From assembly GCA_017979445.1 (NCBI GenBank), contig CM030704.1, forward strand, positions 10,709,658-10,773,657: DNA of 64,000 bases. Direction: 5' to 3'. Each line of letters opens with the position of its first letter. Position 1 is the first letter of the stretch. This document shows positions 23,640 through 35,100 of the stretch, piece after piece. A program made the position numbers and the translations under genes. The stretch is from Akebia trifoliata (Eukaryota; Streptophyta; Magnoliopsida; Ranunculales; Lardizabalaceae). Under the pieces are notes generated by a model. That model did not search any database and was not told the DNA's origin. It saw nothing but the letters and a program-made list of their open reading frames with translations.

Positions 23640-25010
23640 AACTAAACTGCCCACTTGGCCATCATGCCTAATCCCTCTACTTTTCCCAACAATGACTTCA
23701 AAGGGAATTCTGTGATGACTCGCACCAGATATGCCTGGAAGTATGGTTGCAAGCACATTGCCATATAGACTAACGCTAACCTCACCTTCTCAAGTTTTGT
23801 GTAACCTATCTCTACATATGAAAAGGTTTTACTCAGGAAATAAATGAGCTGCTCCCCTACTATCCCAGTTCTGACCAAGACCAAGCAGAGTGCGTGTTCG
23901 AAAGTGCAAAATACACCCCTAACTCCTCTTCTACTTCTGGCTTGGAGAGTATGAGTAGTTTGTCGAGGTAACTTTTCAACTCCGAGAACGCTCGCTCACA
24001 CTCTTCTATCCACTCAAACTAGGAGTTCTTCTGTAACAACTGGTACAAAGGCATGCACTTATCGTAAATTTTGGCGATGAAGTGATTTAGAGCCGTCACT
24101 CTCCCTCCAAGTTTTTGGACTTATTTCTAGGTCTTTGGGGATGGCATCTATAATAGTGTTCTGATCTGATCTGGGTTGGCCTCAATTCCTCTCTTTGTGA
24201 CTAGATAACCCAAGAATTTCCCTGAAGTTAACGCAAAGGTACATTTCTCTGGGTAAAGCTTCATTCCCACTGTTCTTTTCTTGGAAAAAACCTCCTCTAA
24301 ATTGCTAACATGGTCTTCTTTCTTTCTGCTATTAACTAATAGGTCTTCTATATACACTTCTGCTGTTCTACCTAGTAGATCCCTGAACAATTCTATCACG
24401 AGCCTCTGATAGGTGGCCTTGCATTCTTCAATCCGAAGGGCATCACCTTATAGCAATAGAGCCCCTGCTCTGTAATGAACGTTGTTTTCTCCTGATTACA
24501 TGGGCTGAGTTGTATCTGGTTATAGCCTGAGTAACCATCCATAAAGGATAACCTCTCGAGGTAAGAACTTGCATCAACAAGCTGGTCTATCCTCAACATT
24601 AGAAAGCTATCCATAGGACAGGCCTTGTTCAGATTTGTAAAATCTATACAGACCTTGACTTTCTCATTCTTCTTGGGCACTGCCACAATGTTTGCTATCC
24701 ACTCTAGGAACTATACATCCCTAATAAATCCAACCCTAATCGACTTGTTCACCTCATCGTTCATCGCCTCTATAAGCCATGGCGCTAGTCTCCTTCATTT
24801 CTGTTTAACAGGTCTGAAGTCAAGCTCGACGTTCAAATGGTGACAAACCACCTCAGGACTAATTCCTAGCATCTCTTCGATAGACCAAGCAAAAACGTCT
24901 CTATTTCTTCTTAAGTATTCTGTTATCTCTTCTAACTCATCCAATTCCAGCTCGGTTGCTATTCCTATCTGTTTTCCCTCTTCTACGTCTACTATTTGTA
25001 TACCTTCCAA
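23640..25010 (-). pseudogene. Tat element reverse transcriptase and first RNase H
   Basis: 25010-24795 is the pre-RT linker (NRDVFAWSIEEMLGISPEV). 24686-24396 carries VCIDFTNLNKACP, SFMDGYSGYNQI and KVMPFGLKNA. 24399-24148 carries YIEDLLV at the catalytic site, where the family has YVDD, so the first catalytic Asp is Glu; GKFLGYLVTKRGIEANP follows. RNase H continues to ~23640 (LIYFLSKTFSYVEIGYTKLEK). Frameshifts at ~24395 and later stops make it non-functional. Confidence 0.85.
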
Positions 25011-25079
25011 GTATGGGGGTCCACCAAGCTTGGTCTCCCCCTACTGTAATTGCTATTATTGAACTATGTCGTCAGCCAA

Positions 25080-25511
25080 TTATTCCCTTCTCAACACGCA
25101 CACTTGCGCTGCTACTTGGTCACCTTTGACATCCCATATCCCCAGCGACGTGGGCAACCTAAGAACTTGATAATAAGTAGACGAGACTGCCCTCATCTCA
25201 TGCGTCCACCATCTGCCCAGGATGGCGTTGTATGGAAAACTTGCTTCAACGACCACAAATTTGATGATCAAAGTCACCGGCCCTGCTTTGACTGGTAGCA
25301 CTATTTCTTCCCAAGGCTGACTAGATCTCCCGTCAAAATCGACCAAAGCTACTCCTACTGGTCCAAGTACGCTTCTGTTGAGACCCATCTTTAAAAAAGC
25401 CGACGGATACAAAATGTCTACCGAGCTACCGCTATCTACTAACACATTTTTAAGCATGAAAATGCCTACTTGCAGAGTTATTACTAATGCATCATAATGG
25501 GGCCTGGCCAC
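25080..25511 (-). pseudogene. Tat element retropepsin-like protease
   Basis: A 143-codon open stretch reads VLVDSGSSVDILYPSAF (active-site Asp in DSGSS present) and later NAILGRWWTHEM, the second conserved block (usually NAILGRPWL). It would cleave the Gag-Pol polyprotein. It lies between gag and RT, as expected, but is not in an intact polyprotein frame. Confidence 0.8.
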
Positions 25512-25799
25512 CCCCTCTAAATCTCTTTCAGTGAATGCCGCCGTCTACTCCCCAAAAGATCCCAGATCGGTAGGTCCACTCCTTGTCATAAAGATATGTG
25601 CTAGGTGTTTATCTCCTTTTCACTCTTTCAATAATTCTGGTCCACCCAATCCTGTTGTTTTCCTCCCTTAGGATAATGTGTATCACGGTTGCCCTTCCAT
25701 CTTGCCTTCTTCCTGAAACAAGCCTTCCATCCATCTTCTGGGAAAATCTCTCAGCCTGCCCTACTCTACCAGCTTCTGTAAGAATCTCCTCAAGGCTTG

Positions 25800-27070
25800 A
25801 CATCTGTTGGTGGTGTGGGCCCGCACTTTGTAGTACTCGTAGTATCTTTCGCCTTGATTAACCTAGTCTCAAGGAAGTGGAGTAGGCACTCGAAAAATGG
25901 CTCATGAACAATAAGGGGCAATATTTCACTTAAAAGCATAGCGAAACACGTCCTAGACTTTCTTCTCTTCCCCTCTTGCTCTCGCGGTCGCTTCTTATCC
26001 TGCTGCTGCGATTGGGGTTGCTTGCTAAGCTTTTCCACAGTGTGGATGACCTTACTCTTTCCTGCTAAACTCCAGGGATCATCCTTTAAGTAGATATACT
26101 TTTCCGTTCTCTTGAACAACTCGCTCAAAGTTTATGGCCTCTTCTTCACGAGGGATCTATACAGCTCCAAATTGAAGGGTAAGGCGTTTCTGAATGCCAC
26201 TACTACCATTAGTTTGTCACAGCTTTCTAACGACATCGCCTCCTCTCTGAACTTCCTAGTGAATTCCTTGAGGCTCTCCCCGGCCCCTAGCCTCATACTA
26301 AGAAACGCGTCAATGTTTCCCCCACTCTTTCGGTTGCCAATGTACCACGCAATGAAAATAGTACAAAGTTCCTCGAACAAGCTAATTGATCCACATGGCA
26401 ATTTGTGGAACCAAGTCAGAGCATTCCCCTGCAAATTCAAAGGGAATAGTCTACACATTAGCCTTTTTTCTCTTCCCACAATGCCAGCATCTGTCGAAAA
26501 TGAAACAAATGCTCCACCGGGTCCTTCGTCCCGGAATAGGGGTAAATCTCGATGGTACGAACTTCCTAGGGATCTCTTTGGCTAGAATCCTCGCTGAGAA
26601 GGGAGTTCTTTGTATTCCCCGTACAGCCTGCACTGCTGCGGTGCCCACATTGACACCTTTTATCATTTCCTTCTCCTTCAAAATCATTTTTCTAACCTCT
26701 TCTTGGGTCAAACCTACTGTCAGTTCAGCCCGAGTAGTTGCTGGAGCAACCTCAGTCTCATCTCCTCCTATGGGGACAATGACAACGTGCATCCTTCCAT
26801 ACTAGAGGCATGGTCATCTTTACTTGTCACCTGAGGATCCTTCGGCCTGTCATCTCGTTCCACCTACTGGCAATCATCGAGATGCTAGCTCAAGTTCTGG
26901 TTTTGCTTTACCAAATCATTCATCCTCTCCTGCATCTCCTCTTACTACTTTCTCATGGCCTCCAACATCGTCAAAAGCTGCTCGTCTACGATTAGACTTG
27001 CCGACGGAGGCGCATTGACTTCATTCATTCTTGTGGATCTCACCATTGTTTCAACTGAAATCAATTTGTT
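25800..27070 (-). pseudogene. Tat element gag
   Basis: Starts near ATG ~27030 (MNEVNAPPSAS) just inside the PBS. The capsid-like core at 26479-26132 reads LNLQGNALTWFHKLPCGSI, LRLGAGESLKEFTRKFREEA and AFRNAL, the usual retrotransposon gag order. A stop (TAA) at ~26128 separates it from SELFKRTEKYI and a Lys/Gln/Arg-rich tail. No intact CCHC knuckle was seen. Confidence 0.78.
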
Positions 27071-27079
27071 ATTGGTATT

Positions 27080-27095
27080 CCCACGGACAGTGCCA
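27080..27095 (-). other. Primer-binding site of the Tat element
   Basis: Minus strand TGGCACTGTCCGTGGG begins four bases inside the 5' LTR. It resembles the TGGCGCCGTCTGTGGG form common in Tat-type elements; I do not assign the tRNA. Confidence 0.6.
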
Positions 27096-27099
27096 ATTA

Positions 27100-27679
27100 T
27101 GTGCATTTGGAATCCGATGGACGGTTCTAATGGTCCTAACACGTACTGATCCAAAGTCGCTCCGTGCGCTCCCTGTCCCCTCGCTACAGCCTGGTTCCTG
27201 GCATAGATACTCTGACGCTCAAGTTGGAGAGATAGAGGAACAGTAATCAATACTGGTTAGCTTTCGATCCTTCATCCCCCTTACAATGGTATTTACTGTG
27301 CTATTTAACCCCCCTTACCTTCCCTAGTTCCCCTCTATAAGCTACAGTATAGGTTGTAATCATGGGATTTATACTGATTCTTGGGGGTTACTTACCCAAT
27401 CGGGGTATCTTGGAATGATCGAGTTTATCTATTATGATTGCATCCTAGATTTCTAGAACTGACGTGCACGCAACAGTATTATAATTTTCTCAAGGTCTAC
27501 CCTGCCTGCCTGGCTAGGCTGACCTCTCTTAGTGTTGTGTTGTCTCGCAAGCTAGGCTAGGGATGCCTCTACTCTGGCCTACTTGCTGGGCAACACTTCA
27601 TTAGCTGGTCTGTGATAGGTACCCCCTGGCCGACTTGGACACGTGCACCAAGATTAAGGCGCAATTATTTCCCCTTACA
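27100..27679 (-). repeat. 5' LTR of the Tat element
   Basis: 580 bp, paired with 17266-17855. On the minus strand it runs TGTAAGGGGAAATAATTGC to AATGCACA. Confidence 0.9.
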
Positions 27680-27684
27680 CTCAC
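27680..27684. repeat. Target-site duplication CTCAC (right)
   Basis: Matches 17261-17265 exactly and directly abuts the 5' LTR. Confidence 0.85.
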
Positions 27685-28190
27685 ATTAAAAGAAAACGTG
27701 ATCACAAGATTGCAAAGCTTTAAAACATAAGGAACACCGTGACACAAAAAGAAATCCTCTCTTGTTTAGATTGTCCACCATTGAAAGCTTCTTATGTAAA
27801 GCAAGCCAAGTTTTGATGGAATATCTCATAATTTTCCATTTATCCCATAAAGCATTTTTCCAAGCCAATTTCGATCTCTTCCCATTAATAGACAAGAAGG
27901 CACTTTTAGAGGAAAAGAAGCTATTGTTTGTGGGTTTTCATATCACTTTATCCTCAATAAGACATTTAGGTAAAGGAGATTCATTTAGGATATCTAAAGC
28001 CTCTTTCATTCTATTAGAAGCCGACTCACACACAAACCAACTTCTTTTTTGCATAAATTCCCTCACCGGCTCCCAAATAAGTAAAGTAGTGCTGTTTTGG
28101 GGCTCATTGGTTAAGAAAGCAATACCTCACAGTTGAGAGTCGAAAGAGGGATCAAGTGAGGGAGACCACCCTTCTCCAAAGGTTACAGTC
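27685..28190 (-). pseudogene. LINE fragment with zinc-binding RT-associated domain
   Basis: Minus strand 27895-27686 reads KLAWKNALWDKWKI, TWLALHKKLSMVDNLNKRGF and SRCSLCFKALQSCDHVFF. This is the Cys/His domain at the end of L1-type reverse transcriptase (usual form W-L-L-T-D-L-RG-C-LC-E-HLFF-C). Upstream, 28136-27900 is coding-like with stops. The frame resumes at 17260 on the far side of the Tat insertion, so the LINE is the older element. Confidence 0.65.
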
Positions 28191-28199
28191 CAACTTATT

Positions 28200-29520
28200 T
28201 GGTAAATTATTTTTAATGTTTTAGGTTTTTTTTTTTATTTTTTATTTCAAATATTTTTTAGAAGATCATTTTTAAGTGTTATAGTTTTAGAGAAGTCTTA
28301 TGATATTAAAACTTTTACCATTTTTAGAAAGTTTCAATAGTTTGAATAATTTTTTTTTTTTCAATAAGTGCATTAATAGTACAAAGTGGAGTCATTATAA
28401 GTTTGAAGATCGAAGTTAAAGATGTAATTTATATTATTGATGCTATTACTTAAATTTTGTTTCTTTTATAGAATTATATCTTATTTTTCTTGTTTGGTAT
28501 TAGAGGTTCAATAGTGGTGGTGATGTTTATTTGAATATGATAAAAATGGGATGGTGACAATAGTATCAAAGATAATGATAATGATGATGGTGGTAGCTAG
28601 TTGCTATGGTTGCACCATGAAGATGATGGTAGTTGGTATAGGAAGATTTGACAGGGAAAGGCCTTAGGGGAAAGGATAAAACAATAGACATACTATAATT
28701 TTTTAATTTGTCAATTATTTGAGAATGGATCCCTGGAGAATGTTCTTTACCTGAACGAGCAAGGCTTATAAGCACGTATGCATCCAAACACTTTTATTGG
28801 AAGAAAAAAATATATCTTATTTTTTTGCATAATTTGACAACTTTCAAAAGTTTAAACATGTTTTGGCGAATACTTGCGACAACCCTGTGTTTTCAAATTA
28901 AATGTTAATTTCCCAAATCGTCGAAGATGGTCTATAGAATGAGTTTTTGGCTTAAGGTTGAAAAAGATGGCACATAGGTCATTTTGAGTTAGTCTTTCAA
29001 TAAAGATAAATGTCAAGAGGTATCTCATCAATTAGAAAACATATGTGAGATGTTTATGTCTCTAATCAAGTTCAATGTTCATATATATATATATAAAAGA
29101 TCTTTTAGACATTAATTCATCAGGCTTTTTTATGCCGAGGAATAAAGAAAATTTATTATTCTAATAGAGTGTCATTCTCTTTATCTTTCATCAAGCTTCT
29201 TTATCTAGATGAATTTACAAATAATTATCTTGATAATGTTGTACATCTTTTTTACCATTACATTTAGAGAATCCAATATTGTTGATGTCAATTCACATTT
29301 ATTAGTTTTTTTAAATTATAAGCGTCTTTGCAGTACATTAAACAGCAGGACAATTTATAAAATTAGTTTTTTTTTTTTTTTTTTAAATGATGTGTGGATA
29401 CAAAGTAGTTCACATTCTAAAATTTAATGTTCCATAGATTTAACCTATAAACCCTCACAATCACAAGAATATAAACCCAGACTTCAAACCACAAAAGGGT
29501 TCAAAGAAGGGAATATTCCG
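28200..29520. other. AT-rich DNA without recognisable genes
   Basis: Short poly-T runs (28226, 28350, 29368) and a 16-base TA run near 29080 are the only structure seen. No domain or paired repeat was found. Confidence 0.5.
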
Positions 29521-29525
29521 CCTTG

Positions 29526-30905
29526 TGTAACACCCAATTTTTGTATTCACCTGATTAATCAACTCGTCAACCCGATTGCGATGATTCTTAATGATAGATG
29601 ATTATTCCAATGTTTTATTTGTTATTAGATATGTTTCAGAAATTTAGATAAAGTATCTCAAACTAATAAAAATATAGAAACCATGCTACGCTAGGAAAAT
29701 ATAACCCCCAAAAATATAAGAATCATCATTTCTTAGACAAAAAGAAGCTTTACGATAAAAATCACTAAAAAACTATCAAATTATCAAAATACCCATAACA
29801 TCAAAATATCCTTGGAGCCTACCTTATACTTAGGAAAACTCTTTCGAACGCATAAAATAACAAATTGAAACCAAATAAACTATTTCGCCATTTTCACCAT
29901 ATTTGACAAAATTACAAAAATACCTCTCATAAGATTCGCGATCATTTCATCCCAAAAAATTTCATAAACACAAACCAATAATCCCATTGAATTCCTTATG
30001 AAAAATTGATTCCAAAACATCCCGGAACATCGAAAACCGACTTGAAATGCAAAAGTTATCTTCGAGGGGCAAAACGACAATTTTTCAATTTTTAAAATTT
30101 TTAATTTCAAAATTAATAAATAAAATATTAATTCATGTAAAGTAAAACCCGAACCAAGTCAATCTCATAAGACTTAAGTCAAAACCTTAATTAAAATCCT
30201 AATCTAAAAAGACTAAGTCAATCTCATAAGACTAAAGTCAAAACCCTAATTAAAACTCTAAAGGAAACCTAATCAAACACTAACTCTACCCAAAAAATCT
30301 ATAAATAGAGAATTTCCACAACCTAATTTCGCAGGTCAAAGAAAATCCTAGAAAAAGTAGGTCAAAAAACTTTCCCAACCTTCTCAAAACCTTGATTTTG
30401 AAGTCCTAACCCCTAACCCATCATCCAAATTCCAACTTTTGTTGGAAAACCCTAGAAACTCTCTAGAAAACACTCAGAAACCCATCACAAAACTCAAATT
30501 TAAGGAAAAGATACTTCATTTTGAAGATTCGAAACAGATCCGATAACAGAACAAAACAAAGAGTACTTATACGAGAAGTTGTTCTACTAGATCTAAGGGA
30601 ATAAGTCGTTGTGATCGTCATAGAAGTATATTTCCTTTTCACTTTATTTTTTTTATTTATTTAGGCCTTTTAGCAATGTAGTCGTCTTGAAAATTAATAG
30701 AGACCGATATTTGCCGGACGGGATTGATGTCTAACACCTTCCAACCCCATAACGTGATCTCCGAACTTAATATCTTTTGTAAATTAATTGTTTTATCCGT
30801 TTTAAGTCAATGTTCGATTTCTAGGCCATAATAACTAAGTGACAACTTTTAAACCTTCAAAATAAAAAACGGTTCCGCACACCTCATAAATCAAGGGCGC
30901 TTTCA
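29526..30905 (+). repeat. Solo LTR (1,380 bp) of a gypsy-type family
   Basis: Starts TGTAACACCCAA and ends GGCGCTTTCA. It is flanked on both sides by CCTTG (29521-29525 and 30906-30910), a 5-base target duplication. The sequence matches the LTRs at 60062-61630 and 62741-64000 along its length, including the TATA-like TATAAATAGAG near 30301 and a CCCTAATTAAAAC-rich upstream part. No internal region follows, so it arose by LTR-LTR recombination. Confidence 0.85.
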
Positions 30906-30969
30906 CCTTGAAATTCACAATGTGATGTAACGAACACACACCCCACACACACACATATATATATATATA

Positions 30970-31300
30970 AAAGGTGGCGTTGTTTTGACAAAATCCTAAT
31001 CAATGTTATAGAAAAAGCATTTTATCTTATATGAGTTAAAAAATTTAGATTAAACTGATATTTTGTGAGGATAATCTCTATGATGAGAAAATCATCCACA
31101 CAAAAAAATCAGTAAATTCTGAAATTTATAACCTTGATTTATAAGATGAAGAATCGTGAACTATTAATTTTTATCATTAATTTGTAATCACTTTTCATGG
31201 GGTTAGAAGTCTTAGAATTAACTGATTTTTTGTGAGGATACCATTTCGAAACTTTTTAACCATACAAAACAAAACTTTATCTAGAATGTTAGCTAGTATC
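30970..31300. mobile_element. Small TIR-type element A in TA microsatellite
   Basis: Starts AAGGTGGCGTTG directly after an (AC)n(TA)n tract (30935-30969) and runs to TA-rich sequence at 31301. It has the TGATTTTTTGTGAGGAT-type word in both orientations, as in elements B, C and D. End similarity between its two sides is weak, so it is an old copy. Confidence 0.5.
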
Positions 31301-31343
31301 TATATATATAATTAATAAAGATATATATATATATATATATATA

Positions 31344-31720
31344 GGTAGCGTTCAAGGGCAAACTTTTTAGTAAACTTTTTGGCAAAACATTTTTCAAAAC
31401 ATGGGTTAGAGGTTTTGGAATGGGCTGATTTTTGGTGAGGATAATCTCTACGGTGAGTAGATCATCCTCACCAAAAATCAACCCATTCCAAAACTTCTAA
31501 CCCATGTTTACCAGCTGAAAAATCGTGGACCGCCATTTTTTGTAAACTGTTTTTGATGGGGTTAGAAGTTTTGGAATGGGCTGATTTTTGGTGATGATGA
31601 TCTCCTCACCATAGAGATCATCCTCACCAAAAATCAGCTCATTCCAAAACCTCTAACTCATGTTTTGAAAAATGTTTTGCCAAAAAGTTTGCTAAAAAGT
31701 TGGCCATTGAACGCCCCCCC
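31344..31720. mobile_element. MITE-like element B (377 bp), ~105 bp TIRs, in TA microsatellites
   Basis: Left end GGTAGCGTTCAAGG and right end (reverse complement) GGGGGGCGTTCAATGG begin near-perfect ~105 bp inverted repeats. TA runs lie on both sides (31319-31342, 31721-31739). A word like GGAATGGGCTGATTTTTGG occurs four times in alternating orientation, so a transcript could fold into two consecutive hairpins. No coding capacity. Confidence 0.82.
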
Positions 31721-32128
31721 TATATATATATATATATATCTTTCATCTGCATCCTGTGTTCAACTTAAAATTCCATTCATTAATATAAGCAAACTTACTA
31801 CAACTCACGCACGCACGCACGCGCGCACACACACAACTCAGAATTTTATAAACTATTTTAAGAAACGAAGAAATAATCTTCTGGCTGTGTTAGTCCATCA
31901 ATCTCATCCGAATATATCACTATCTTTTACTTATCCTGGCCACGTGCTGAGTGCATCCATTAGCCTGCTTGGAATTACTATCTTCCCTTCGCATATCATC
32001 ATCATTGAAGCCTTATTATATACATAATTGCAGGTAAAACATCAAACATAATAAAATTAACCTTTTTATGATCTACAGGGTTAGTTATTGGCCATTAAAA
32101 AATGAATCTGACCTCAGTGACCCTAACA

Positions 32129-35100
32129 TTAGGCCTCCGTTGTTATGGATTTCTTTGTATTTTTAGCAAATGTTTCCGCAACCAGTAAGGGGAAAGCAAT
32201 TGTTGCATCACAATGAACCTGCACAATACCAAAGTCAAATAAATGAAAATAAAATTACAATCAGAATATAGCGTTTAATCAACCTCTTACCCAACCCCCA
32301 CGTAGAGGTGACAACGAGTCATGTTCATCTCATGGAAGTAAAGGCATTATGAAAATTTATTAAATAGGTAACTTGACCCCACCCATGTAAGCTGTTTAAT
32401 AAAATTATACTCTTAATTGCAAAAAAAATAAGTTCCATTTCTACCATTAAAAATAAAATATCATCACTATTAATAAAGTCACACAACCATAAAACCAATA
32501 TCTACAACATAAATTATCACAAAATATAAATTAAGTTTCATCACCAAAATTGTATCATAACCAATTAAAGGGACAAGAAAAGAAGGGGGGAAATGGGTTA
32601 TTATTTGAAAAAATTATCTTAAAACACCCTCCATATTTTATAAATTTTGAAAAATATATGAAAAAAATTCTACAAAAGACAGCATAAGCTATACCATTAC
32701 ACATCATAATCTTAAAATACCCACACCCACACCACCCACAAAAAGATCTTAGCAGAGATGAAAGCAACTACATATATTTATTTGGGTGAAAGGCCTGAAT
32801 CTTCGTAGGCCAAGGACCCAATGTATCACCAATTATAGCTATTAATGAAAAGATGAGCGTAAAAGAAGTATACTTTAACAGTCTTTGCTGATCCTCGTAT
32901 TTTACCCCAAGACACAGCCTCATCAGGACGAGCTCCAGAATCACTCCCATCAAACTCTTGTGCTGTATTGATGAAAACAGCATAATCTGCACCATTACGC
33001 ATCATATTGGCATTGCAAATGTGATGCTTAGGCAGCCCCCCTCCGAGAATTATCATGCCTGTCTTCCTAGGACTCGCATGGACAGCTTCCCCATTAATTG
33101 CCCTTATATCTGCACAAAGAAGGGCTAACAAGTGTAGGATTCATTTAAATATTAACATTAGGCAATATCCAAAAAAATCAGAAAAGCTTACCTTGCACGA
33201 CGTCAATAACTAAACCGGGTTTGCGGAAGGAATGGAAGTATAACATGTCCCCCAATGAACCATCTGTTAAGCCTGGGCAGAAGACTGGAATACTGTTCTG
33301 GAACAAGAGACCAAATGAATATTAATACTATGGTGTAATACATGTAAAGCATAACTAAAAAACCATGCTTAGGAATGAACTTTCTGACAAGATGCATAGA
33401 TCTTAGTTGTCAACTATTGCATTGCAGATTTTACTTAAAGATACACACATTCATTTTAAATGAGATTCCTCGACTCATAAATATAGAATGGGAGTTTTAG
33501 ATGCAAACTGCTCAATTAATTGCTTCAAAACAACTCCATGGCTTCATTTTTACAATATAAAAAAAATGTAGCATTGATGAGGAAAACCTCCATTGTGCAA
33601 AATTCCCATCCACCAATACTCCAATTTTAACCAGTATATATAACAAAGTATTTGGTGACTTCACGGCTCCAACTGGAAGCATTCAGTATTTGAATCATGT
33701 ACTTAGTATGTTAGATACATTTGAAGATTTTCTAGCTTCCACAGTTCGATTCCCAAAATGCCTCCACCGACCAGATTACCACTAGTACCCCTTCACTTTA
33801 GGGTGGTGAAAGGAGAAGAAGAGAGAGAAATAAAGTTGGAGGTGTATTAATGCAAAAGGGAGAGGGAAGATAATATATATAGTATTTGGAAAGGGGATGT
33901 CAGAGATGTGAAATAAAGGTTAAAGGGTCTTCTTGGAAAAGATGAGAAGAGGAATGACAATAAAGTCAAAAATAGTTCTCGAGATTCATAAGGAGATTAA
34001 ATCCCAACCCCTCTTTATGTAGGGGATGAAGAAAGTGGGGTCCAACTTGTGTTTTATTTTATATATATATATATATACACCCAGGTTCAAGAGTTTCAAT
34101 GAATAAATCATTTTTACTTAGCTAAAAGTAAAAACAAAAAGCTCAGGTTCAAGAGCCAATAACATAGCCCATGTGTTTTGTCCTATATGGGCTAGAAGTT
34201 TCAGAATGGGCTGATTTTGTGAGGTTGATCGGCCCATTCCGAAACTTCTAGCCCCATCAAAAGTGGCCTACAAATTAAAGGTAAAAATTTACAGTCCATG
34301 ATTCTTCAACTAGCAAACTGGGGTTAGGATTCAGAATGGGCTGATTTTTTGTGAGGATAATCTCCTCACCATAGAGATCATCCTCACAAAATCAGCCCAT
34401 TCCAAAGATTTTAACCCATATAAGACAAAACACGTTGGTTATGTTATTGGCCACGTTATTGGCTCTTGAACTCAACCCATATATATTCAAAAGTTTTTCA
34501 ACCACCAGCATATCTGATGCATTTACACCATCTTTTTTAGAATTGCCTCCACCAATTAGATTTCAAATTACGTGATAGAATTTATACTAGTACATCAGAT
34601 ATTGCAATTTTCCTAGATATAAGTATTTATCCATTTAGTTGAAGATACCCGCAGCCATTACATTTAAAAAAAAAAATTTCCTCTTTGATCTGTACTCATT
34701 TATATCAAGTATCCAAATCTACTTCCAAGAACATCAATATAACATGTTAAATAAATGTGAACCATAAAGAAAAAGAGCATAGCTGAAATCGCTGGTACAA
34801 AGGAAGGAAAAACAACAAACTAAAAACAATAGTGACGATGATATTAATCATGATAGATCACTTGAAATGCTATAACTGCAATAATGTAAGCTTGTGCTCT
34901 GAATACATTTAAGCTAGCATATTCCTTCGTTGAACATTTTACCTTGTATGCCCAGTAAAGATATGAACTTGGATCATTAATTTCTTTCCCTAGGCGGGCA
35001 ATTACCTTCGATGGTGTCCAAAGTACATTCTGTAGAAAGAATAAAAACCCCAAGTTATTCTAAAACACCATAAGATTAGTAAGATGAGGCACGGTGGGGA

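Larger units (their letters stand above)
17266..27679 (-). mobile_element. Complete Tat-lineage Ty3/gypsy retrotransposon (10.4 kb)
   Basis: Bounded by two ~585 bp LTRs (17266-17855 and 27100-27679), each reading TGTAA...GCACA on the minus strand, and by the 5-base duplication CTCAC. On the minus strand the order is PBS, gag, protease, RT, RNase H, second RNase H, integrase, long 3' region, polypurine tract. A second, plant-type RNase H after the usual one and a long 3' region with an antisense ORF are marks of the Tat group. LTRs differ at many positions and all ORFs carry stops, so insertion is not recent. It sits inside a LINE. Confidence 0.9.
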
